This document shows positions 25,331 to 34,932 of a DNA stretch of 64,000 bases, in pieces (position 1 is the stretch's first letter; each line of letters starts with the position of its first letter). The notes under the pieces are model-generated. The model was not told the origin of the DNA. It made no database searches and was given only the letters and a program-made list of their open reading frames with translations. Where the stretch lies: NCBI GenBank assembly GCA_037138335.1, contig JBAXIO010000006.1:1-64000 (forward strand), in the 5' to 3' direction. The translations under genes and the position numbers were made by a program. Source of the stretch: CAIRDP01 sp037138335. Its GTDB lineage: Bacteria; Bacteroidota; Bacteroidia; Bacteroidales; FEN-979.

Positions 25331-26494
25331 TTACAATGATCCGGGACCGGGAAGTGTCAGCGTGTCTGCTACCATCACAGGATTTATCTTCATCCCTTCC
25401 TGGAACTTCTGGAAACCTTCAAGCATGATCTTTGAACCTGGTTTAAGACCTGCATTTACTACAATTTTATTTTCGAAGCTGCGGCCTACCATTACAGGTA
25501 GCCGGTTCACTTTATTGCTGTCCCCAACCTCAAAGGCAAAATATTTCCCCTGGACAATTGTAAGCGCGCTCTGAGGTACTATCACGGTGCTGTCCCTTTC
25601 ACCAAGGACAAGCTGAACCTGGCAGTAATTGCCCGGTTTGATAATATGCTCGGGATTTGCCACTTTGGCTCTGAGCGCAATGGTCCCGGTGGCTGGATTG
25701 ACATTCCTGTCCATGAAATCAATTTCCCCGGCTATGGGGTATTTCCTTTTATCGGCGAGTGTAAAATATACTTTGATCGGGCCATTCTGTTTTACCTTGT
25801 CTTTGTGTGCGCTGTAATATCTCATTATAGCCAGGTAATCCGTTTCGTTCATCTGAAAATTAACGTACATGGGATCAATGGCCGATACCGTTGCAAGCAA
25901 GGTGCTTTCGCCCCGTCCTACGAGGTTCCCCGGCCTGACCTGCACGGCTCCGATATAACCTGTTATAGGCGAATCCATATCGGTATATGAAAGATTCAGT
26001 GCTGCCTGCTCAAGGTCGGCTTTGGAACTTGCGACAGCAGCCCTCGTTTGCTTCTCGGTTGTGACGGCTACATCATAGTCGTTCTGGCTGATGGCATTGG
26101 TTGCCAGAAGGGGCTTTAAACGGGCAACATCGAGTTTCGCCTTTTCCCAGGCTGCAGTCTTGCTGTCAAGATCGGCTTTGGAATAATCGAGGGTGTTCCT
26201 GTATTGGTCCTTCTCGATTGTAAAAAGTTTCTGTCCTTTATTAACCATTGATCCTTCCTGGAAGGACCAGTTCATGAGATAGCCTTCGACCCTGGCACGG
26301 ATGTCAACAGTAGGAATACCCTCAGCCTGGCCAACCATATCAAGAAAAACGGGAACAGTACTTCCTTTTAACTGCATCACTTTGAATTCTGGCGCCTGGG
26401 CAGGCCCTTTCTCTTTGGATTTGCATGCAGGTGACATGAAAATCACTGTGACGGCTAATAACCAAAGTAAGCGGCTGGAAAATTTCTCTCTCAT
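25331..26494 (-). CDS. RND efflux periplasmic adaptor (membrane fusion protein) lipoprotein
   Basis: The 387-residue protein starts with a lipoprotein signal (SPACKSKEK). The lipoyl-like halves GYLMNWSFQEGSMVNKGQKLFTI and ITGYIGAVQVRPGNLVGRG flank a helical hairpin (about 85-145), followed by beta-barrel and membrane-proximal domains (VGRSFENKIVVNAGLKPGSKIM), the AcrA/MexA order. It bridges pump and outer-membrane channel. The start at 26494 is preferred over 26524, because 26524 falls inside the -7 promoter element. Confidence 0.95.
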   Translation of the reverse strand: MREKFSSRLLWLLAVTVIFMSPACKSKEKGPAQAPEFKVMQLKGSTVPVFLDMVGQAEGIPTVDIRARVEGYLMNWSFQEGSMVNKGQKLFTIEKDQYRNTLDYSKADLDSKTAAWEKAKLDVARLKPLLATNAISQNDYDVAVTTEKQTRAAVASSKADLEQAALNLSYTDMDSPITGYIGAVQVRPGNLVGRGESTLLATVSAIDPMYVNFQMNETDYLAIMRYYSAHKDKVKQNGPIKVYFTLADKRKYPIAGEIDFMDRNVNPATGTIALRAKVANPEHIIKPGNYCQVQLVLGERDSTVIVPQSALTIVQGKYFAFEVGDSNKVNRLPVMVGRSFENKIVVNAGLKPGSKIMLEGFQKFQEGMKINPVMVADTLTLPGPGSL

Positions 26495-26521
26495 AACGAA
26501 TAAATTTGTTGTGTTAAAAAT

Positions 26522-26553
26522 CAAAGTTAAAAATAAGTCAAATCACTGACAAA
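26522..26553 (-). promoter_or_regulatory. Promoter of the RND efflux operon
   Basis: TTTG (26553-26550), a 20-base spacer and TAACTTTG (26529-26522) give a full match to the Bacteroidota primary-sigma consensus. The transcript would start near 26515, about 20 bases before the adaptor ATG. Confidence 0.65.
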
Positions 26554-26578
26554 AAAATATTATCCATTTTCTATTTTT

Positions 26579-26586
26579 TAATTTTG
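26579..26586 (+). promoter_or_regulatory. Candidate -7 element for the 26613 gene
   Basis: TAATTTTG matches TAnnTTTG exactly, 27 bases before the ATG; no -33 element is evident. Confidence 0.35.
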
Positions 26587-26612
26587 CCACGGAATAAATC
26601 AGCCGGACCCGA

Positions 26613-29303
26613 ATGCGAAAACTACTTTTTACCCTGTTTACCACCTTTATTATATCTGTACCGGCATATTCCCAGCAACCCTTCGGATATTCGGGAGGCG
26701 AAGGTTCATGGAGGCTTCCGTATACCGGTTATTACCGCCAGAAGACAAACTACGGGAATGAAATTCTCGAAGAACTTGCGAAGGACCTTCTCAAACCTCC
26801 TAAATTTGTCAATATAACAATAGGATTTAAAAAACAGATTTCCCTGCTTCCTATGGCCCCGGCATCATACCAGGCCATCCTCACACTCTCGGATTTCAGT
26901 CTTTCGGGATACCTGCAATACCGTTCATTCCCGATCGCAGAGGTACTCACGCCAGGAGATCTCAGGTTCAAACTGAAATTATCCACTAAACTCGATACCG
27001 GAAATTACACTATACGGGAATTTACGGGGGAATACCCCTCCGTTTCAGGCAAACTTGTATTCAGGCTAGCTGAACTTACTATGGATACAGCTATTGATAC
27101 CCTGATCACCGGTGGTTTTTCCTTTTCATATTCAGAATCATGCTGGAGACAATTTTATAACAGGAAGAACCTGATCGATGATTATTATGCATCTTCTGCA
27201 ATGATCGACAGCCTTGATGCTGAAGTCCAGCATTGGGATATGACCGATCCCCGCCTTATACCCCTGAATTTTATAAGGCTCTCGGAACTTGTCAGGATGA
27301 TTGAGCTTATCAGGGAACAGGATTTCGGGAGTACCCTTATCCTGACAGGGGGTGATCCTAAACACCTTCTGGAAAAACACCTTTCCTTATTCAAAATGTC
27401 GAGGACATGCATGTTCAACCTGTCTGAAACCCTTGAAAAATCAGGAGTCATCAAGGTGCGTTCGTCGCCCGACAGTATCTCCGACTATTTTATCGGAAGG
27501 CTGATGAGGTTCATCAGGCTAAGCTCCCTGATGGACAATATTCAGGGCAGGATATATAAGGACTACCTTACCACATATTTCTCAAAATCCGTTTTTGGGA
27601 ATGATACCGGTTTTATAAAGTCGGTGCTGATCCGTGTGTTCCCTGATTCCCGCGGCGACACTCTCCTGTCATGGGGTTCCGAAAACCTGATGCAGGCCTA
27701 CCGCAGGAAAGCGAAAGAATTGATTACGGAGATGAAATATTCGGATGCAGTCATGCTGATGGAAAATGCACACAGCATGGCTGAGGCAAACCCCTTTCTC
27801 AGGAATCATAATGGATGGGAGCATATGATGTCTGACGCTGTAAACGGGGTCTACAATGCCTATACGGGAATTGCCTCAAGCAGCCTGGATGGTGGGAATG
27901 TCAGTTTTGCCATGGAATACCTGCAGCAAGCCGAGAATTACAGGGAGGTATACCCTTTGTATGTCACTTCCGATTCGGTTTACCGCAAAGTTTACCGGGC
28001 AATCTTTATCGGGCAGCTTGACCATTGCAACAGCCTGCTGGAAGCCGGAAATTATCCGGAGGCTTTCGAATGCCTGACAAGCTGTGAGCAAACGTATACA
28101 GGAAAATCACTGGAGGTGCTTGCTCCCGAGATCAGGCTTCAAAAGGGAAAGGCTGTTATGGGTATGATTATCTCTCTCGCGGCAAAGAGCCTGAAGGAAT
28201 TGAAATCGGGCTCAGTCGACAGCGCCCTGGCTTATTTCGACAGGGCAGACGCGATGACAAAGGACCTTAATCCCGGGAGCAGGCATGTGGCGGTTCTGGA
28301 TTCCCTGGCGCCTTCTGTCGCCTCCATCAGGGTGAGGAAGATCAATGCACTTGCAACGGCCTATTTTCAACACAGGCAGTTTTCAAGGGCAATATTGAAG
28401 TTTGAAGAGGCAGGAAAAATCTCGGCTGAATATCAGGTTCACTCAGATCATGAGGCCGATTCAGTGTACCGGCTATCATACAAACAATGGCTTCTCGACA
28501 GGATATCCCGGGAACAACGACTGGTGTGGGGTAATAAACCCGATTCGGCTGGCAGTTTCCTCGCACTGGCCGTTGAAACGGCGAAAAGCAAGGGCCTCGG
28601 GAATGACCCTGATATACTTAAAGCGCTTTCTGCATACAGTTCAAAGATGGATAACCAGGCCTGCCAAGTGGTTGAAGATAGCCTGGTTGTCTTAAACATC
28701 AGGGCCGGGCGCTGCTTTGCACTTCACAATTACAGCCGTGGAGCGTTTATACTAAAAAACGCAATTTACCAGGCGGGGCTCGTGACATCCTGCAACTTAG
28801 ACGTCACCGCCTTGAAGGATTCACTGGCCAGATACTGTGATCCTGCTGAATACATGAATACGCTTGATGAAGTAGGCAGGTCAATGGCTGCCGGGGATTA
28901 TGAAACAGGATTACATGCTCTTGCAGCCAATGAGAAATTTTATTCCCTGAAACGTATCGATCATTTTGGCCTGCCTCTGACTTCAGTATACGATTATGTT
29001 ATGGGCAAATCCAACCCATTCATTACAATACAGGCACTGGATTATTATTGTGCTGTTAATGAACCTGTTGAAGCTTTGCGCTACCTGATGCTTTTACATG
29101 TTCAGGGGACGGGCGCCGGGCAGTCTGTCGCCTGCCAGGAGAAAATTGCACGCCTGCTTGCGGCAAAGGATAAACTTTCATACGGCGATGCCGACCCTCA
29201 AAACATAGTTCGCCGCTATACCTTATCAAATTCATGGATGAACCGGTTTACGGAGATCTATATACAGGAGTGGAAAACATGCACCCTGAAGCGGCTTAAA
29301 TAA
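26613..29303 (+). CDS. Large exported helical-repeat protein of unknown function
   Basis: The 896-residue protein has a signal peptide (ending PAYSQ) and no lipobox or T9SS domain, so it is probably periplasmic. The N-terminal quarter (about 25-180) looks beta-rich; the rest is helical with TPR-like units such as ALAYFDRADAMTKDLNPGS and FSRAILKFEEAGKISAEY. No catalytic motif was recognised. It is followed 33 bases on by pepE in the same direction, but that spacing does not prove a link. A TPR-type scaffold role is a guess from the repeats. Confidence 0.7.
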   Translation: MRKLLFTLFTTFIISVPAYSQQPFGYSGGEGSWRLPYTGYYRQKTNYGNEILEELAKDLLKPPKFVNITIGFKKQISLLPMAPASYQAILTLSDFSLSGYLQYRSFPIAEVLTPGDLRFKLKLSTKLDTGNYTIREFTGEYPSVSGKLVFRLAELTMDTAIDTLITGGFSFSYSESCWRQFYNRKNLIDDYYASSAMIDSLDAEVQHWDMTDPRLIPLNFIRLSELVRMIELIREQDFGSTLILTGGDPKHLLEKHLSLFKMSRTCMFNLSETLEKSGVIKVRSSPDSISDYFIGRLMRFIRLSSLMDNIQGRIYKDYLTTYFSKSVFGNDTGFIKSVLIRVFPDSRGDTLLSWGSENLMQAYRRKAKELITEMKYSDAVMLMENAHSMAEANPFLRNHNGWEHMMSDAVNGVYNAYTGIASSSLDGGNVSFAMEYLQQAENYREVYPLYVTSDSVYRKVYRAIFIGQLDHCNSLLEAGNYPEAFECLTSCEQTYTGKSLEVLAPEIRLQKGKAVMGMIISLAAKSLKELKSGSVDSALAYFDRADAMTKDLNPGSRHVAVLDSLAPSVASIRVRKINALATAYFQHRQFSRAILKFEEAGKISAEYQVHSDHEADSVYRLSYKQWLLDRISREQRLVWGNKPDSAGSFLALAVETAKSKGLGNDPDILKALSAYSSKMDNQACQVVEDSLVVLNIRAGRCFALHNYSRGAFILKNAIYQAGLVTSCNLDVTALKDSLARYCDPAEYMNTLDEVGRSMAAGDYETGLHALAANEKFYSLKRIDHFGLPLTSVYDYVMGKSNPFITIQALDYYCAVNEPVEALRYLMLLHVQGTGAGQSVACQEKIARLLAAKDKLSYGDADPQNIVRRYTLSNSWMNRFTEIYIQEWKTCTLKRLK

Positions 29304-29336
29304 ATTCAATTACCTTTACTCCTTAAACCTGTCGCA

Positions 29337-30077
29337 ATGCACAGAAATCTTTTGCTGTTAAGCAATTCAACCAATGCCGGGGAGGAATATCTCGGCTGGC
29401 CCAGGCCGTATATCGACAATTTCCTGAGGAAATTCTCAGTCCGCTCCGTCCTGTTCATCCCTTATGCCGGTGTTAACCTCAGCACTGAAAGTGTCCTGAG
29501 TTCTTATAATGCATATGAAGAAAAGGTGAGCGGGATATTTGCAGGCTTCGGCGTAAAACTTGTTTCAGTACATCATTCATCCGAACCCCGGACAGCAGTT
29601 AAGAAAGCCGAATGCATAGTGATTGGTGGAGGAAATACCTTCCATTTGGTAAAACTCATGCATGAAACAGGTATCATGCACACTATTAAAGAACAGGTCA
29701 GGCAGGGGGCTCCTTATATAGGATGGAGCGCCGGGGCCAATGTCGCATGCCCTACAATGAAAACCACCAACGACATGCCTATCGCCGAACCCGAATCATT
29801 CAATTGCCTTGATCTTGTCCCTTTCCAGATCAACCCCCACTACCTGGATGCAAACCCCCAGGGGCATGCAGGGGAAACAAGGGAACAAAGAATTTTGGAA
29901 TTCCTGGCCGTGAACAGGAACAGTTGTGTTGTTGGTTTACGCGAAGGATGTCTTTTCTGGATAGAGGGAAGCAAAATAGAACTGAAAGGTAAGCGTAACC
30001 TGAGGGTATTCAGGTACTCGCAACCACCTGCCGAATACGAGGAAGGTGCAGCCCTTGATTTTTTAATGAAGGAATGA
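29337..30077 (+). CDS. pepE: Peptidase E, alpha-aspartyl dipeptidase (S51)
   Basis: The 246-residue cytosolic protein matches PepE: LLLLSNSTN start, IGGGNTFHLV (96-105), GWSAGAN with the catalytic Ser131, NPHYLDA (His168) and the signature DANPQGHAGETREQR. The family cleaves Asp-Xaa dipeptides. It is the second S51-fold enzyme in the window; the first (9866) is a secreted cyanophycinase type with a different motif set. If cyanophycin-derived dipeptides are imported, they have beta linkages and PepE would not be the expected enzyme for them. Confidence 0.93.
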   Translation: MHRNLLLLSNSTNAGEEYLGWPRPYIDNFLRKFSVRSVLFIPYAGVNLSTESVLSSYNAYEEKVSGIFAGFGVKLVSVHHSSEPRTAVKKAECIVIGGGNTFHLVKLMHETGIMHTIKEQVRQGAPYIGWSAGANVACPTMKTTNDMPIAEPESFNCLDLVPFQINPHYLDANPQGHAGETREQRILEFLAVNRNSCVVGLREGCLFWIEGSKIELKGKRNLRVFRYSQPPAEYEEGAALDFLMKE

Positions 30078-30132
30078 TACAGTCGTAAACCAGGGCTCGT
30101 GAATTGTGGTTTTTTCCGGATCCCGGATCCCT

Positions 30133-31728
30133 TTACTGCCTGATAATCCGCGCCCAGCCGCTTTCATTTTTCCGGCCGCTGGCTTTAAGGAGGTATATAC
30201 CGGGCATTAATATTGAAGGACTTATCACGGCTCGCTCCGAGTTCAACCCATCAGCGACGAAAACAATCCTGCCTGTAAGGTCGAAGAGTTCTATTTTCGT
30301 GATTACCGACAGCCCCTGAACAACGATATTCCCGCTGCCGGGGTTTGGATAAACGAGTGAAATAAACTTGTCCTGTTCTGAAACCCCTACATAACCTACC
30401 GATGATTTTGTGATGACCCGGTATGGGTCTCCTATTGCGGAATCCCCGCTTGCAGCAATTGGCGTAACTTCAAATACCAGCCATTTATGGATACAGGTCG
30501 TGTCGACCGTAAAAGTAATTTGCGTTGCAGTATCGATAGGGGTTATGCTGATACCCAGTGAGTCGGCACTGCGGTACCATTGGTAAGTGCTCGCCCCTTC
30601 TTTGATTCCGTTAATATTTTCATAGGAATACACCCCTGTAACAACCTGTTTGAAAATGTAATTTCCCTGTATGGTAACATTCGTGGCAAATGGCCGTGTT
30701 TCCTTCTTGGGGTCCCAGTTATTGAACCAGGAACTGTCGATGTCCCTTCCGGAAGCAGTATCATGAAGAATGTAATTCCGGAAAGGTTCGCCCCGGAGTT
30801 CGGCAGTCTCCCATGAGCTGTTGATCCGATATTTGAAACTTAATGGGTTCCGATTATAAAAGCTGGTATCGATAAGTATTGTCGCAGAATATATGGTGTC
30901 ACGGTTGTTGTCATAAAGAATGTCGTATGCCCCGTTCCCATTAAAAGAACCGGCAACGTCAACATGGTCGGCGGAACGGCTGAAATGTCCGGCCCTGCTC
31001 ATATATTTCATGTTGCAGTAGAATGTCATCGGGACTTTTGAAGGATTATAATTATTGAACCAGTAAAGCGGATGGATAACGCTGTCGGGTGACAGCAGGA
31101 AGCGGCTTAGCTGACCTTTAAGCTCTGATTTGCTTGTATCTCCGTTGATCCTGAACTTAAAGGCAGAGACTGTGCCGGGGTCGATATTGTACATCGTTTG
31201 ATAGACATAACCCGAACCTGTTCTTGTGAGAGGGGGGGAGCCCTGGAAATTGTTCATGGTCCCTGCGATGTCAACAAAATCTGTATCCGGCCTGAAGGCA
31301 TGCTGTTGCACCATGTAGCTCATGTCGACCCGGAACCAAGTATAATTAAGGTAATCGTTATTCCACCAGCAATTATAATAATTAACACCCTGCTCTATGG
31401 GGATCTGCCTGTCAACTGTCTCTGCAAGGAAATTATTTATCCTGAACCTGAAATGGTATACAGTGCCTGAATCGAGGCCCTGGGCAAGCAGCAGGGTGAA
31501 AATATTGTCGCCTGAATTTACCAGTTGCTGATCTGAAATACCCGCATCAAATACTGCATAGACATAATCCAGCGCCGGGTTGAAAATTCCGCTTCTGACC
31601 GCTTTGGTCATATTAACCTCAATTGAGAGGACAAAAACAGTGTCGGTAGCTGCAAAGCCCTTTTGAAAGGACGAAATGCCGCAGATCAGGATCAGGGAAG
31701 TACAGAATAATACAATTGACTTTTTCAT
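30133..31728 (-). CDS. T9SS-secreted protein with three starch-binding-like repeats
   Basis: The 531-residue protein has a signal peptide (to about 27), three related domains (about 33-127, 131-230, 233-341), an Ig-like domain (about 345-440) and a T9SS sorting domain (VYPNPGSGNI, PGIYLLKA). Each repeat holds a VDxAGxxN-like turn, an FKFRIN-like strand and ends in W-F-N-N (WWNNDYLNY, WFNNYNPSK, WFNNWDPKK). The layout resembles carbohydrate-binding beta-sandwiches of starch-active proteins, and the gene lies beside a T9SS-secreted alpha-amylase on the same strand. A surface or released starch-binding role is inferred. Confidence 0.65.
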   Translation of the reverse strand: MKKSIVLFCTSLILICGISSFQKGFAATDTVFVLSIEVNMTKAVRSGIFNPALDYVYAVFDAGISDQQLVNSGDNIFTLLLAQGLDSGTVYHFRFRINNFLAETVDRQIPIEQGVNYYNCWWNNDYLNYTWFRVDMSYMVQQHAFRPDTDFVDIAGTMNNFQGSPPLTRTGSGYVYQTMYNIDPGTVSAFKFRINGDTSKSELKGQLSRFLLSPDSVIHPLYWFNNYNPSKVPMTFYCNMKYMSRAGHFSRSADHVDVAGSFNGNGAYDILYDNNRDTIYSATILIDTSFYNRNPLSFKYRINSSWETAELRGEPFRNYILHDTASGRDIDSSWFNNWDPKKETRPFATNVTIQGNYIFKQVVTGVYSYENINGIKEGASTYQWYRSADSLGISITPIDTATQITFTVDTTCIHKWLVFEVTPIAASGDSAIGDPYRVITKSSVGYVGVSEQDKFISLVYPNPGSGNIVVQGLSVITKIELFDLTGRIVFVADGLNSERAVISPSILMPGIYLLKASGRKNESGWARIIRQ

Positions 31729-31751
31729 TTCAGGTAATGCGGATTGCGGTG

Positions 31752-31759
31752 CAAAGATA
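31752..31759 (-). promoter_or_regulatory. Candidate -7 element for the 30133-31728 gene
   Basis: TATCTTTG on the minus strand is an exact TAnnTTTG match 24 bases before the ATG; the -33 region is weak. Confidence 0.4.
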
Positions 31760-31810
31760 GAAAATTAACGCATGCAGTCCTGATTTAGTCTCTGTGCTGG
31801 TGTAAAGGTC

Positions 31811-34657
31811 TTAAAGGATTATTATTTTTCCGCCAAAGGAACCTTCGGCTGAAACCAGTTTATAGAAGTAAATGCCGGGTTTCAGTTTGCGTGCCGGTTC
31901 CCATTGGAGAACCTGCACTCCCTGGTTGAGCCTGCCTTCGAAAACGGTTCCGCATGGCCTTCCGCTCAGGTCGTAAACAGATAGGGTTGCATTTACCGGT
32001 TTGTCGTTCAGGAGTTCGAAATTCAGCGGGCCGTCGGAAGGATTCGGGAATACCCTGATGTGGCAGCCTGCCTGCAAATCGTTTGCGGGAGTGCCTATCC
32101 CTGTGAAAACAGGCTTTGGCAGCCTTACTGTTGTATAAAGCCTGTATTCCCCGGCTGTAAATGCAAGGGGGGCAGCAACATCGGTTACCGAAAGGGAGTC
32201 GCCTTTAAAGTATTCATACCACATCCCTGTTTTGGTGAAATTCGGAATTACATTCCTGTCAATAACGTCGAAATTCCCCAGCACAACGGCGTCCATTGAC
32301 GGATCGGTAAGGACAATCCTTTTTGCCTGTGCCGATGCATCCATAGTGAAGTTGCTGGTCCTGAACACGGGAAGGTTCTTTTTTAATTCGATCATGGAAC
32401 GGTATACATTGTATAAATACTTTCTTCCCCACTGGGTATAATAATCCCACCTGACGGGTTTGGGGTCAAGCCTTGAAGCGGATGTCCCGGAAGGATAGTT
32501 AATGGAGTAATCATAACCCAGTTCGCCGAACTGCCAGATCATTTTGGGCCCAGGGATGCTCAGGAAGAAGGTAGCGCAAAGGGCGCCTCTCTGAAGGGCA
32601 GTTGCAGTATCTTTTGGGTTGTAAGGGGGTTTGCTGCTGTTGCCGGCACTGTAATCTTTATACATCTGGCGCTCTTCATCATGGCTTTCCATATACCATA
32701 CCAGGTCAGGCTGGTTCCAGCTCCGGTTTTTATATGAGCCCCAGTTTAAGTCGGAAGAACTTCCGCTGACCCATCCGCCGGAGGCGTTATTATAACTGTT
32801 ATTGCCGTTTCCCCAGGGCATCATGCCTGCGTTGGCAAGCACCTTCTCCTCGCTGTTGTCGGCGAAATGTTCAAGGACCATATATGCGGCGGGATTAACC
32901 GACCAAACGGTATCGGCATATGTATTCAGGATGTTTATACGGTTCTGGTCATACTGGCCCCAGAGGGTCACATTATCAGGATATGAATTTACCTGGGTGA
33001 ACCCTTTGGACAGGTCGAAACGGAACCCGTCGGCATGGTATTCCTGAAGCCAGTATTTTACGAGCCGAAGCATATATGACCGGGTTGCCGGGAGGTCATG
33101 GTTGAAATCCAGGCCAACATTATAGGGATGTTTCGGAACCGGGTTGAACCAGGGGCTGTTTGCGGCAGGCCTCTGGTTCTGGGAATCCCAATACAGCTGC
33201 ACCAGGGGCGAGGAACCGAAATGATGGTTGCAAACGATGTCGAGGATCACGGCCATCCCCTTCGAATGAGCTGCTTCCACAAATTGTTTGAGGGTGTTTT
33301 TCGATCCGTAATATTTGTCAACGGCAAAGGAATAATTGGGATTGTACCCCCAGCTGATATTGCCTTCAAATTCCATGACCGGCATCAGCTCGATAGCGTT
33401 GATCCCAAGATTTTTAAGGTAATTAAGCGTATCTATAAGGGAAAGATAAGTGTGAGCCGCAGTAAAATCCCTGATAAGCAATTCATAGATCACCAGGTCG
33501 GTAACGGCCGGGGCGGTAAAAGCCGATGAGGCCCAGGGGTAGGGGGTTTGGGCTGTCTGCAATACCGTGGCGACCCCTGTGGTTTTTCCTGTGGGATATG
33601 GGATAAGGCCGGGATAGGTCGCCTCATCGATATACAGATCATTCGGGTCACTGACCTTATCAGCAAAAGGATCGCCGATTTTAATGGTCCCGTCGACCAG
33701 GTATTGAAAGATGTATTCCCTGCGGGGGACAAGGTTGCTGAGCTGTATCCAGAAATTGTTCCCGTCGGGTGTTTTGAACATATAATGGCTTGAATCCTGC
33801 TCCCAGTTTGTAAAATCCCCGATAGCAAAACATGAGTTTTTCCCGGGTGCATAAAGGCAAAGAACGGCACGGGTCGAATCCTGGTAATTGATGCCCGCTT
33901 TAATGCCTGCGGGCAAAGGTGCTACCGATGGAGAAGGAATAACTGTATAACAGAATGAATCTGCCGCAGCGGCAGTATCGTTTACGGCAAGTACTTTAAC
34001 CCAGTATTTGGTCCAGTTGTGCCCGAAATTATCGGCCATCACGGTGTCGGTGATCTCATGGCCGGAAATGGTTTTAATGAGCGTACCGTTAAGGAACAGT
34101 TTCATTGTATTTGCAAGGGGGCTGGTTGCATCGACCGGGATAGGGTCCCCTGACGACAGGAAGAGGTTTTTATTCTGGGGAAGGTTGATCTTTACACTTG
34201 TAATTGTAGGGTATACGTTGGCGAAGATATCACCGCCGTTTGCTTCCTTACCTGTTTTTGAACCATCGGAGTTCCTGAACACAAAAGCCAGTTTTAAAAT
34301 AGATTCCCCTGCAGGGACACCATAAAATGCCCTGATGCCTGGCAGCAATTTGATGCTGTAAAGGTTATTCCCCAATGACGTCATCTTTGCCTTGGGAATA
34401 TTCTCACCCCAGGCGGCAATGACATACTTCCAATCGGATGGGGAAGTGCTCAGGTTGGTTATAACCCCCGTATGGGCATAGATGGGAGGCGACACGTTAT
34501 AAAGCCCCGCATTGCCTTTCGACGCATCAAAAATAACGGTACAGGAATCGAGATCGGTAGGGTATACAGGTACTGTTACAATAACCTGGCCAGAGGCCGG
34601 CCTGAAAACAAGAATGACCAGGAGGAGCGTTATAAAGGAACTTAAAAGACTTTTCAT
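31811..34657 (-). CDS. T9SS-secreted multidomain alpha-amylase (GH13)
   Basis: The 948-residue protein has a signal peptide (to about 23), an N-terminal beta domain (about 25-150), an Ig-like domain (about 150-240), a CBM48-like domain (about 250-350), a GH13 barrel (about 385-800) and a C-terminal T9SS domain (VFPNPSDG, LKPGIYFYKL). Catalytic residues are Asp548 (GFRFD), Glu596 (VLEHF) and Asp660 (ESHDEE). Export by T9SS places it on or outside the cell, as the first cutter of starch or glycogen. It is divergent from susC over 275 bases, where both promoters must lie. Confidence 0.92.
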   Translation of the reverse strand: MKSLLSSFITLLLVILVFRPASGQVIVTVPVYPTDLDSCTVIFDASKGNAGLYNVSPPIYAHTGVITNLSTSPSDWKYVIAAWGENIPKAKMTSLGNNLYSIKLLPGIRAFYGVPAGESILKLAFVFRNSDGSKTGKEANGGDIFANVYPTITSVKINLPQNKNLFLSSGDPIPVDATSPLANTMKLFLNGTLIKTISGHEITDTVMADNFGHNWTKYWVKVLAVNDTAAAADSFCYTVIPSPSVAPLPAGIKAGINYQDSTRAVLCLYAPGKNSCFAIGDFTNWEQDSSHYMFKTPDGNNFWIQLSNLVPRREYIFQYLVDGTIKIGDPFADKVSDPNDLYIDEATYPGLIPYPTGKTTGVATVLQTAQTPYPWASSAFTAPAVTDLVIYELLIRDFTAAHTYLSLIDTLNYLKNLGINAIELMPVMEFEGNISWGYNPNYSFAVDKYYGSKNTLKQFVEAAHSKGMAVILDIVCNHHFGSSPLVQLYWDSQNQRPAANSPWFNPVPKHPYNVGLDFNHDLPATRSYMLRLVKYWLQEYHADGFRFDLSKGFTQVNSYPDNVTLWGQYDQNRINILNTYADTVWSVNPAAYMVLEHFADNSEEKVLANAGMMPWGNGNNSYNNASGGWVSGSSSDLNWGSYKNRSWNQPDLVWYMESHDEERQMYKDYSAGNSSKPPYNPKDTATALQRGALCATFFLSIPGPKMIWQFGELGYDYSINYPSGTSASRLDPKPVRWDYYTQWGRKYLYNVYRSMIELKKNLPVFRTSNFTMDASAQAKRIVLTDPSMDAVVLGNFDVIDRNVIPNFTKTGMWYEYFKGDSLSVTDVAAPLAFTAGEYRLYTTVRLPKPVFTGIGTPANDLQAGCHIRVFPNPSDGPLNFELLNDKPVNATLSVYDLSGRPCGTVFEGRLNQGVQVLQWEPARKLKPGIYFYKLVSAEGSFGGKIIIL

Positions 34658-34678
34658 GTGGCAGGGTTTATTATTTCA

Positions 34679-34686
34679 CAAAGGTA
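34679..34686 (-). promoter_or_regulatory. Candidate -7 element for the secreted amylase
   Basis: TACCTTTG on the minus strand matches TAnnTTTG exactly, 22 bases before the ATG. No good -33 element is seen, so an activator may be needed. Confidence 0.4.
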
Positions 34687-34808
34687 ATAAAAGCAGATAT
34701 ACATATTCCCCCGGGCGGAATTTGTTAAATATTAAACAGGAACCCTTCGGATTTTTATTGCATCATTATCAATACGTTAGCCGTTTTCTGAAAAAAAACG
34801 CATAAAAT

Positions 34809-34842
34809 TTTGCAGATCGTAAGCATTTTTTTATTAATTCTG
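34809..34842 (+). promoter_or_regulatory. Candidate susCDE promoter
   Basis: TTTG (34809-34812), 22-base spacer, TAATTCTG (34835-34842, one mismatch). The transcript would start near 34848 and carry a leader of about 85 bases. Confidence 0.3.
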
Positions 34843-34854
34843 CACTGCAAAATC

Positions 34855-34879
34855 AGTATATATAAATGAGTATATATAA
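34855..34879 (+). repeat. Direct repeat AGTATATATAA in the susC leader
   Basis: AGTATATATAA occurs at 34855-34865 and again at 34869-34879, 14 bases apart start to start. It could be a regulator site or part of the leader RNA; function unknown. Confidence 0.4.
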
Positions 34880-34932
34880 CGATAATACGAAAAATTCAAT
34901 TAACGGAAAACTAACATTTTAAAATTAACTCT

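Noticed and set aside
30078..30132. CCGGATCCCGGATCC as a terminator
   Set aside because: It is a direct repeat more than a hairpin, and there is no T-run on its 3' side for either strand.
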